Below are positions 7,597 to 14,900 of a DNA stretch of 18,876 nucleotides, one piece after another. The position numbers and the translations under genes are program-made. This DNA comes from JBGRQB01 sp041725875 (GTDB lineage Bacteria; Bacteroidota; Ignavibacteria; Ignavibacteriales; Melioribacteraceae), in the NCBI GenBank assembly GCA_041725875.1, contig JBGRQB010000073.1:1-18876 (forward strand), in the 5' to 3' direction. How positions within the stretch are numbered: position 1 is the stretch's first letter; each line of letters begins with the position of its first letter. Under the pieces are notes generated by a model. It searched no databases. It had not been told where the DNA came from and saw only the letters and a program-made list of their open reading frames with translations.

Positions 7597-7732
7597 TCGA
7601 TGTTTTTTGCAACTACTTTAATACGACTCGGTTTCCCCTTTAAAGGCCACCTAGAGGCCAGTTAGCTCGGAGTTGTAGCCTATTGGCTTCGTTAACACTT
7701 CGCCGGATTACTCAGGCACCGATCCGGGTTAT

Positions 7733-7822
7733 GTCATTTCGCAGGAGCTCAGCGACGGAGAAATCTTAATTCCGTATTGTACACAATACCAGAGTGAGAT
7801 CTCTCATTACATTCGAGATGAC
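7733..7822. repeat. REP-like palindromic element 1
   Basis: The element opens with GTCATTTCG (7733-7741) and closes with CGAGATGAC (7814-7822), its reverse complement with one mismatch. Inside are GGAGAAATCT and AGATCTCTC, which also roughly mirror each other. At the centre is a perfect hairpin, GTATTGT (7774-7780) and ACAATAC (7783-7789). Both outer arms look like versions of one 'GTCATyTCG...GAGA.ATCT' unit in opposite orientations, typical of extragenic palindromic repeats seen in Bacteroidota-type spacers. Confidence 0.65.
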
Positions 7823-7844
7823 ACGATGATATAGGGATATTATA

Positions 7845-7920
7845 TGTCTTTCCGAACGCAGTTGAGGAAACTCACTGCTAGATTGTGCAAGGTGCTTGCG
7901 GCCGGGCTCAGGATAACACA
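7845..7920. repeat. REP-like palindromic element 2
   Basis: The opening TGTCTTTCCGAACGCAG (from 7845) and the closing GGGCTCAGGATAACACA (to 7920) are approximate reverse complements at their outer ends (TGTCTTTCCGAAC against TGTTATCCTGAGC). It resembles element 1 in design but is GC-richer and diverged, which suggests an independent insertion of a related unit. Confidence 0.5.
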
Positions 7921-7966
7921 ATATGATCGCCCGGCATCTAAGAAAATTGATGAGCGGAGGCGTGAA

Positions 7967-8016
7967 GAACAAAAACTGTTTGAAGGCGTGCGAAGCGCGG
8001 CAAGTTGTTTTTGTTC
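7967..8016. repeat. Inverted repeat with 10-bp arms
   Basis: GAACAAAAAC (7967-7976) and GTTTTTGTTC (8007-8016) are exact reverse complements around a 30-nt GC-rich loop containing GCGTGCGAAGCGCGG. It is followed at about 8030 by CATTTCGGCTACGCTCAAGGTGA, a third fragment in the style of the neighbouring palindromic elements. Confidence 0.5.
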
Positions 8017-8091
8017 AGCCGAAGGTAAGCCATTTCGGCTACGCTCAAGGTGAAAATTTTTAGCGAGGAAAAAGACAGCCGAAGTTTTTCT

Positions 8092-8114
8092 CAAACTTTT
8101 TCTGAAAAAGTTTG
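8092..8114. repeat. Perfect 11-bp inverted repeat around a single base
   Basis: CAAACTTTTTC (8092-8102), one T, then GAAAAAGTTTG (8104-8114) form an uninterrupted palindrome. A one-base loop cannot fold as an RNA hairpin without opening the top pairs, so a DNA-level origin, such as a repeat-unit boundary, is as likely as a terminator. Confidence 0.55.
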
Positions 8115-8198
8115 CCTACGGAGTGAGCAATGCCAAACAAATCAATAAAGCGTAGCGCAGTGGTTTATAATACCCCAAGTTGCAGAAAGTACAGTCAA

Positions 8199-8210
8199 CG
8201 ACTTTAGTCG
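8199..8210. repeat. Short CGACT/AGTCG hairpin
   Basis: CGACT (8199-8203), TT, AGTCG (8206-8210) is a perfect 5-bp stem at the edge of the repeat-rich spacer. Alone it is too short to mean much. It has the look of the 'GCGACTAAAGTCG' palindromic units that often accompany such spacers. Confidence 0.3.
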
Positions 8211-8226
8211 CCGTGTAAAAAAGAAT

Positions 8227-8269
8227 AAACAAATCCCCGAAAACTGGCAGAATCTTCAGGGATTTGTTT
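8227..8269 (-). terminator. Rho-independent terminator after the aminopeptidase gene
   Basis: AAACAAATCCC (8227-8237) pairs exactly with GGGATTTGTTT (8259-8269), and an inner GAA/TTC extends the stem after one mismatch. It begins 9 nt past the stop codon. On the minus strand it is followed by ATTCTTTTTTACA, a slightly displaced T-run. It closes the probable kinase-nrnA-aminopeptidase transcription unit. Confidence 0.75.
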
Positions 8270-8277
8270 TATAAGTT

Positions 8278-9777
8278 TTAGATTGTCAATTTTTTTGCAA
8301 ATTCGAATAAGAGTCTTACACCATACGCGCTGTGATATTTTTTCTGATAGTTAGTCAGTTTATTCTCAGGCGAAGGTGAAGGAATATCGAGGTGAGCCCA
8401 GTTTTCTTTATCATCCACAAAAAACTCAAGGAATTTTGCAGCAGTAATTGCACCGCCGTATCTCGGACCAAGATTTTTAATATCGGCTTTATCAGTCTTC
8501 AAAAATTCACTGTAATCGTCCCACATTGGCATAGGCCATACTTTTTCCTGCGAGCGAAAACCAGTATCAGATAATCCTTTAATAAGCTTTTCATTTTTTG
8601 TATACATACCGGCTGAGAGTCCGCCTAAAGCAACTTCATTTGCACCTGTCAAGGTTGCCATATCAATTATAAAATCTGCTTTCTGTTTTGATGCAAGTTC
8701 AAGTGCATCTGCCAATATTATTCTTCCTTCAGCATCTGTGTTTAGGACAAGAATAGATTTACCTGAAGATGTTTTAACAATATCACCCGGTTTGTAAGCA
8801 TTTCCGGAGACACAGTTTTCAACAGTCGGCACAATAGTAATAACTTCAACAGGTAACTTGGCTTTTGCAATTGCAAGAGTTGCACCAATTACACCGGCAG
8901 CTCCGCCCATATCTGCTTCCATTCCAAGCATAAAGTTTTCAGGTTTAAGTGAGTAACCGCCTGTATCAAAGGTAACGCCTTTACCGACAAGAGCAATTTT
9001 CTTTTTGGCTTTAACTTTTGGTTTGTACTCCATTATAATCATCTGAGGAGGGTTACTGCTTCCCTGTCCAACAGCAAGCACGCCACCCATTTTACGTTTT
9101 TGTAGTTCAGCTTTATTAAGAATTTTTACTTTTACACCTGCTTTTGTTAATTCCGATTTGGTTCTTTTGGAAAGTTCCTGAGGTGTTAATCCCATAGCAG
9201 GTTCGTTAACAAGATCGCGAGCAAATGCAACTGAATCACTTAGCATAATTCCGTTTTCAACTGCTTTTTTAACTACTCTTGCACTATCGGAAATAAATGA
9301 AACTGAAAGTTTCTCTTTTTTCTTTTTATCTGATTTATATTTATCAAACTTGTAACAACCGTAGCAAATACCTTCTACTGCTGTCTGATAAAGATATTCT
9401 AAATCTTCATAAACATTAATTACTTCGCTGTTTTCCGGTAATGAAATAAGAATATTTTTTTCAATATTTTTTTTAAGATCTGCAACAAGACCCGCAAGTG
9501 TGTTTCTAAAATAGTTTGAGTTATTTATATCATTCTCTTTTAATTTATAGAGAATCACTTTTGACGGGATATTGTTTGAAGGGAAAAATTCAATTTTTCC
9601 TGTTTCTTTATCGTAAAATTCTTTTTTTAATCTTGCATTAATTTTGAATGAAATATCTCTTTCAAGTTCTAATAATTCCATTTCAAGATTATCAAAAATA
9701 CAGAAAAACTTTACCAGTACGCTGTTTTCTGATATTTTAGATTTTGGTTTGATGGTCTTGATTGTTAAATTTTCCAT
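8278..9777 (-). CDS. pepA: M17 leucyl aminopeptidase (cytosol aminopeptidase)
   Basis: This enzyme removes N-terminal residues, preferentially leucine, from peptides in the cytoplasm, using two metal ions per subunit in a hexamer. The 499 residues are family length. The C-terminal catalytic domain keeps every key residue: metal ligands Lys266, Asp271 (KGVTFDTGG), Asp289 (MEADMGGAAG), Asp348 and Glu350 in the signature NTDAEGR, and catalytic Lys278 and Arg352. All lie exactly four positions before those of E. coli PepA. The N-terminal ~160 residues are diverged. Near the C-terminus the usual GATG-type loop before the final VRLL is replaced by a Tyr/Lys-rich stretch (NYQKKYHSAYGVRLL). The start is set by AAGAGG six nt upstream. 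It follows nrnA by 13 nt. The gene symbol reflects family, not proven substrate. Confidence 0.95.
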   Translation of the reverse strand: MENLTIKTIKPKSKISENSVLVKFFCIFDNLEMELLELERDISFKINARLKKEFYDKETGKIEFFPSNNIPSKVILYKLKENDINNSNYFRNTLAGLVADLKKNIEKNILISLPENSEVINVYEDLEYLYQTAVEGICYGCYKFDKYKSDKKKKEKLSVSFISDSARVVKKAVENGIMLSDSVAFARDLVNEPAMGLTPQELSKRTKSELTKAGVKVKILNKAELQKRKMGGVLAVGQGSSNPPQMIIMEYKPKVKAKKKIALVGKGVTFDTGGYSLKPENFMLGMEADMGGAAGVIGATLAIAKAKLPVEVITIVPTVENCVSGNAYKPGDIVKTSSGKSILVLNTDAEGRIILADALELASKQKADFIIDMATLTGANEVALGGLSAGMYTKNEKLIKGLSDTGFRSQEKVWPMPMWDDYSEFLKTDKADIKNLGPRYGGAITAAKFLEFFVDDKENWAHLDIPSPSPENKLTNYQKKYHSAYGVRLLFEFAKKLTI

Positions 9778-9790
9778 TAAAACCTCTTTT

Positions 9791-10780
9791 TTATAAGTAT
9801 TCTTCAGCCAGTTTAATTGTATTTTTTATTATTTCCTGAAAATCGACATTATGTAATCGGGCGCCTGCCGCGTGAAAATGTCCACCGCCTCCGTAATTGG
9901 CAGCAATCTTATTAACCGGAATTTGCGTCTTTGATCTGAAACTTATTTTCATTCCGTCTTTTAATTCAAAAAAGAGAATCCCGATTTGAGTATTTTCAAT
10001 TGAAAGACAAAAATTCACAAAGCCGTCAACATCCGATTCTTTTGTTTCATATTCTTCCAGCATTTTTTGTGTTATTGTCATATAACAAATATCACCGGTG
10101 CTGTTAAGTGTTAATTCAGATAAGCACCTGCCCAGAAGTCTGGTTCTTCCTAATTTATTCTGATCATAAATTTTTTCATAAACCAGTTTCGGGTTAGCTC
10201 CGTTATCCAGTAAATCAGCAGTCATAAGATGCGTTTTGGAAGATGTTCTTTCAAATCTGAAACTCCCTGTGTCTGTCATAACAGCCGAATAAATTGCTTC
10301 GGCAATTTTTTCATCTAGTTCAATTATGTTTGATTTTTTTATGTAATCGTAGATAATTTCACCTGTTGAAGTGTAGTTGATATCGAGAAGAAAAAGATCT
10401 GCAAAATCTTCCGGGTTTTCGTGATGGTCAATGCAGACTTTCACTCCGTTAAATTTTTCCAGCTGTTCTTTCATACTGATAGTTCTTTTCAGACTGTTCA
10501 AATCAACCACAATAAGTGCATCGGCAGAGTTTATTACTTCATTATGAATCTCTGGATTATATTGTTTCACAATTTCATCCGGCACAAGAAACTCTAAGTT
10601 GGAAGGAGTTTCACTGTGATTTATAATTTCAGCACTTTTACCAAGTTTTTTCAGAATATAATAAATGGAAACAGCGCTGCCAATTGCATCTGCATCCGGA
10701 TTAACATGAGTTGTAATTATAAATTTGTTGTTTTCATTTATAATCTTTGTGAGATTATTTATAGTTTCGCTTTTTATCAT
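9791..10780 (-). CDS. nrnA: NrnA-type DHH/DHHA1 phosphoesterase (nanoRNase / pAp phosphatase)
   Basis: This family degrades 2-5-nt RNA fragments and dephosphorylates 3'-phosphoadenosine 5'-phosphate; some members also cleave linear dinucleotides from cyclic-dinucleotide turnover. The 329 residues match NrnA length. The metal-binding motifs run in order: His25-x-Asn-Pro-Asp29-x-Asp31 (THVNPDADAIG), Asp93 (VVDLN), the Asp118-His119-His120 triad and Asp170 (MTDTGSFRF). The C-terminal DHHA1 domain carries the substrate-binding glycine-rich GGGGHFHAAGA (297-307). It is encoded 59 nt after the receiver-kinase gene with no terminator between, and 13 nt before the aminopeptidase gene, so it is probably part of the same transcript. 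It likely supplies the oligoribonuclease function; I saw no other such gene here. Confidence 0.93.
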   Translation of the reverse strand: MIKSETINNLTKIINENNKFIITTHVNPDADAIGSAVSIYYILKKLGKSAEIINHSETPSNLEFLVPDEIVKQYNPEIHNEVINSADALIVVDLNSLKRTISMKEQLEKFNGVKVCIDHHENPEDFADLFLLDINYTSTGEIIYDYIKKSNIIELDEKIAEAIYSAVMTDTGSFRFERTSSKTHLMTADLLDNGANPKLVYEKIYDQNKLGRTRLLGRCLSELTLNSTGDICYMTITQKMLEEYETKESDVDGFVNFCLSIENTQIGILFFELKDGMKISFRSKTQIPVNKIAANYGGGGHFHAAGARLHNVDFQEIIKNTIKLAEEYL

Positions 10781-10799
10781 CGAGATCTGTCCTTTTCAA

Positions 10800-10812
10800 T
10801 AATTCGGAATTA
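10800..10812. repeat. Small palindrome in the gap before nrnA
   Basis: TAATTC, G, GAATTA is a perfect 6-bp inverted repeat around one base, about 20 nt upstream of the nrnA start. It may be an operator or chance in AT-rich DNA. Confidence 0.25.
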
Positions 10813-10839
10813 CTAACTTGCGAAAAATAAATAAAATTA

Positions 10840-11946
10840 TCACACATTAAATGTTGCTGCGGGCTTTTTAAGCGAAAGTTTTACTTCGGTTCCCTTTTCC
10901 GGCTCGCTGGTAAGTTCAAATTTACCATCTATTTTTTCTGCAAATTCTTTGCATAAAATTAGTCCGAGTCCGGTTCCTCTTTCACCGCCTGTACCTCTTT
11001 TGGAGAGTTTTTCATAAATATTAAAAAGTTTATCCATATCGAGTTTAGAAATTCCTGCTCCCTCATCGCGGATTGATAAAACAAGATAATCATCAACATC
11101 TGAAGATTTTATATAAATTTTTGAATCGGGATAGGAAAACTTAACTGCGTTAGAAATAATATTTCTGATAATTGTATTAAGCATATTTTCTTCTGCAAGA
11201 ACATAAGTGTTTTTGTTGATTGCATTTTCAACAATAATCTCTTTTGAGTTCATCTGTTCTTTATAGAGAACAATATTTTCAAGCAAATGAGCATACAAAT
11301 TTGTTTCGTTTAATTTAATATGTGATTCCTGCTGAACCCTTGACCAGGCAAGGAGGTTTTCTAAAAGTTTAAGTGTATTGTTACCAGATTCTGCAATCTT
11401 TTCCCCTATCTCTTTTACTTCTGAAATTTCTATATCTTCTTCAAGCATACTGAGCATTCTGCCCAGCTCGATAATTGAGGCAAAGGGACTGCGCAGATCG
11501 TGAGAAAGAATTGAAAAGAGTTTATCTTTGTGCGCGTTAATTTCAGCCAGTTCTGACTGGTGTCTGCGCAGATCAAGATGTGTTTTTATTCTGGCAATAA
11601 CTTCTTCTTTTTGAAAAGGTTTTGTAAGATAATCTATTGCACCTGCTTTAAATCCTTTAACCTTATTGGCTGTATCGGAAAGTGCGCTCATAAAAATAAT
11701 CGGGATATCAGCTATTCTTGATTGTGCTTTTATCTTTTCCGCAATTTCAAAACCATCCATACCGGGCATAATTATATCGAGTAAAATCAGATCTACCCTG
11801 CGGTTGTCTAATAGTTCGAGTGCTGTCTGCCCGTCCTGCAAAACCAGCGCTTCAAAATTATTCTCGGAAAGTACTTTATGAAGAACTTTCAGGTTAGTTG
11901 GTTCATCATCAACTATCAGAATAACACTTTTCTTTATCTTTTTCAT
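10840..11946 (-). CDS. Receiver-histidine kinase (REC-HisKA-HATPase)
   Basis: This 368-residue soluble signalling protein has an N-terminal receiver and a C-terminal kinase. The receiver (about 7-125) has acidic Asp13-Asp14, phospho-acceptor Asp57 (LILLDIIMPGMDG), Ser88 in the FMSAL position and Lys109 (LTKP). The kinase has phospho-acceptor His149 in FSILSHDLRSPF, N-box Asn266 (SNAVKF), G1 DEGAG from Asp294 and G2 GERGTGLGL from Gly321. No membrane segment or DNA-binding output is present. Its ATG overlaps the stop of the large hybrid kinase as ATGA behind a GAGGAG site, so the two are made together. It may receive phosphate at Asp57 from the partner, gating its own kinase. A short RGTGG duplication precedes the G2 box. 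Confidence 0.95.
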   Translation of the reverse strand: MKKIKKSVILIVDDEPTNLKVLHKVLSENNFEALVLQDGQTALELLDNRRVDLILLDIIMPGMDGFEIAEKIKAQSRIADIPIIFMSALSDTANKVKGFKAGAIDYLTKPFQKEEVIARIKTHLDLRRHQSELAEINAHKDKLFSILSHDLRSPFASIIELGRMLSMLEEDIEISEVKEIGEKIAESGNNTLKLLENLLAWSRVQQESHIKLNETNLYAHLLENIVLYKEQMNSKEIIVENAINKNTYVLAEENMLNTIIRNIISNAVKFSYPDSKIYIKSSDVDDYLVLSIRDEGAGISKLDMDKLFNIYEKLSKRGTGGERGTGLGLILCKEFAEKIDGKFELTSEPEKGTEVKLSLKKPAATFNV

Positions 11947-14900
11947 TTCTCCTCAATAAAACTTTTTACAAAGTTTATTATTTCATTAATTTGAAATTCC
12001 TTAATATAAATTAACACTTGTGAAACAAATTCGGGATATTTATTTTCATTTTTAATTTTTGTAAGCATGTTATTCAGTCTGGTAATTTCACCATTTTTTG
12101 CAAACTCAGAAATTTCGGTAAGGGTTTCCTGATCCGGTATTTCCATTTCAAACTTTTGTTTTTCAATGCCTTTATTTGCAGCTCCTTCTCTTATCCAGGT
12201 CAGGTTCATATTTTCTTCAATTGCATCAAAGAGTAAATCAAATTTAATTGGTTTGGATAAAAACCCTGAACAGCCTGACAACATTGCTTTTTCTTTTGAT
12301 TTTTCAGATGAGCTTGCTGAGATAATAATAATTTTTGCTTCTGGATTAGCATCCATAATCTCTTTAGTAACTTCAAAACCATCTTTATCAGGCATCAGAA
12401 TATCGAGCAAAATAAGATCGTAATTGCGGGCATTATACATTTTAATTGTCTCGGTTCCGTTCTCTGCTTCTGCTGTTATAAACCCGAGAGGAGAAAGAAG
12501 TTTTCTGAGCATTGCTCTGTTGTTATAATCATCATCAACAATTAAAACACTGATTTTATTTTCACTGTCATATCCTGTGATTTTTTTTCTGTCGGGAGTT
12601 ATATCAAAAAATGATTTATCAGAGCCCTGAACTTTTATTTCAAAATAAAATTCACTTCCCTTTCCAACCGAACTGTTTACTCTGAGGTTTCCGCCCATCA
12701 TTCTTACAAGTCGCTTACTGATTGTTAACCCGAGTCCGGTTCCCTTATTTTTCATTGTACCAACAACTCCCTGTATAAATGGCGAAAAGATTTCATCCAT
12801 CTGTTTTTCGGGAATTCCGATACCTGTATCAATAATTGTAAACTTCAATTTTTTATCTGTGCTTTCAACTTTGAATTTAACACTGCCGGTTTTTGTAAAT
12901 TTAACTGCATTGCCAAGAAGGTTGTAGAGTACCTGACCCAGATATTTTTCATCTGCTTCAACTTTTTCAGGTATGGTGCCTGTCATAATAAAATCAAATG
13001 CCAGTCCTTTATTTTCAGCAACAATTTTCATTGCACCTGCAATACCCTGAATAAAATTGATAAAGTTAAATTCATTAAGAGAAAGCTTTAATTTTTTGGT
13101 TTCAATTTTTGAAAGATCAAGAATATCTTCAATCAGAGCAAGGAGATGGTTTCCACTTTTTTCAATTATTTCTACTGCTTCAAACTGACTCAAATTCAAT
13201 TCGGGATCATCTTTAAGTGATTGCGCATAACCGAGAATTCCGTTAAGCGGTGTTCTTAATTCGTGACTGATATTTGTAAGAAAACTGCTTTTTGCTTTGT
13301 TTGCATCTTCGGCAAGTTTTTTTGCGCGCTGCAGTTGTCGTTCCGTTTCTTTTCTTTTGGTCAGATCAATATCAAGATAATAAATTTCTGTTCCGCCAAA
13401 ACTTGTTTTCAGCAGCACACGGTTTGATAAAACTGAAATTCTACTTCCCTCTTTTTTTATAAGTTCTTTTTCCGATTCAAGTTGTTTCTCTGGATTTTCA
13501 AGAATAGCGTTGAACTCTTTTTCAAAATCGGGCAGACTTTTTTTATCGTACAGAAGTTGAGTAATATCCTCTCCGAGTGCTTCTCCTCCAGAATATCCGT
13601 AGAGGTTTTCGCAGGCAGAGTTCCAGAAAATTATTTTTTTATCAATACCAATACCGTAAATTGCAACGGTGTTAATACTTTCTGCAATTGTTCTGAATCT
13701 TTTTTCACTTTCTGCCATTGCAAATTCAGCATTTTTTCTTTTAGTAATATTTCTTGCAACAGCCTGGAAACCAGTTACATTATTATTCTCAAAAATCAAC
13801 TGGACATTTTGTCCGAGCCAAACAACGGAGCCGTCTTTTTTGAGAATCGGGAGTTCGTAGTATGTGTTTGGAATTCTTTTTTTATGCTGATTCAGATAAA
13901 ACTTGCCGGAGATTTGTCTGTGATCAGGATCAATAAAATTAAGAACATTTTCTCCCAGCAGTTCTTTCTGCGAATAGCCGAGATTTTTTTCAGTAATAGG
14001 ATTTATATATACTATCCGTCCCATTTTATCAAACCTGATAATTATATCATTGGCATTTTGAACCAGCTCTTCGTAACGGCGTCTGCTTTCAAATAACTGC
14101 TTTTGCGCCAGTTTTGTTTCTGTAATGTCACGGCAGGAAACCAGAATAACTTTTTCGGAAGATTCTATTATTGAGGCATTTATATCAACAAAAAACTCGT
14201 CATTGGAGTTAACTTCAAAATTGACTTTATTTCCTGATTGTTTGTACGTCTGGTCATAAAAAAGAGCTTCCGATTTTGGACCGAAAATATCTCTGAGCGT
14301 AAGATTATCTGCATTATCTTTTTTGAAATTAAACAACTTACACGCGGTGTTGTTTACTTTTATAATTTCTCTTGTTTCAAATCTGATTAAAATTTGTGCA
14401 TCGTGAGAATTTTCAAAGAGCCGCTGATACTCTTTTTCCGTTTCCTTTAACAGCGCTGAGGTTTCTTTGTTTTTCTTAATTTCCGTTTTAATTCTTTTTT
14501 GCGCCGAAGTAATTTCTTTGGTTCTTTCTCTTACTTTTTCTTCCAGCTTAACTCTGTACTCTGCAAGTTCTTCGTTTATTTGTCGGCGTTCCTCTTCGGC
14601 TCCTATTGCACCCGCAATTATCCCGATAATTTTAATATCATCAATTGTGGGGATAAAGTCAGTCTGGAAAACAACACAAACCGTTCCTACAATTTCTTTG
14701 TTTCTGTAAACTGTTTTCCCGAAGTAGGTTTTTAAACCATATTTTTTAACACTTTCATCTGTTTTGTAATATTTTGTTTTTTCCAGATTTCTAATCAGAC
14801 AAACATCTTTCTTTTCCGTGATAACATCGTAACAGATGTGTCCCTCGGCTTCATCAACAGCCAGATAATCTTCAGGTATGTTCCAGGTTCCAATTGCAGA

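Larger units (their letters stand above)
7551..8226. other. Gene-free spacer upstream of the AraC gene
   Basis: No credible gene lies here. The 70 nt nearest the regulator are AT-rich and should hold its promoter; I find no convincing -10/-35 or -7/-33 pair. The rest is GC-richer than the flanking genes: 31 of 60 bases are G/C in 7861-7920, against 22 of 60 in 9001-9060 inside the aminopeptidase gene. It consists of nested inverted repeats. From 7637 to 7659 two short palindromes overlap: CCTTTAAAGG, and GGCCACCTAGAGGCC with one mismatched pair. The ORFs that cross the region encode low-complexity, Ser/Arg-rich peptides of the sort palindromic repeats yield by accident. Confidence 0.6.

Noticed and set aside
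7619..7629. TAATACGACTC, the first 11 bases of the T7 RNA polymerase promoter
   Set aside because: The rest of the promoter (ACTATAGGG) is absent, no phage gene is nearby and it would read into a repeat spacer; a chance partial match.
7840..8094. Overlapping open frames on both strands in the spacer (minus 7766-7972 and 7840-8094, plus 7844-8053)
   Set aside because: They run through palindromic repeats, have Ser/Arg-rich low-complexity translations, no ribosome-binding sites and no recognisable domain.
13482..14096. 204-codon plus-strand open frame
   Set aside because: Antisense to the PAS4-PAS6 region of the large kinase; its Phe/Ser/Cys-rich composition is what antisense of AT-rich coding DNA gives.
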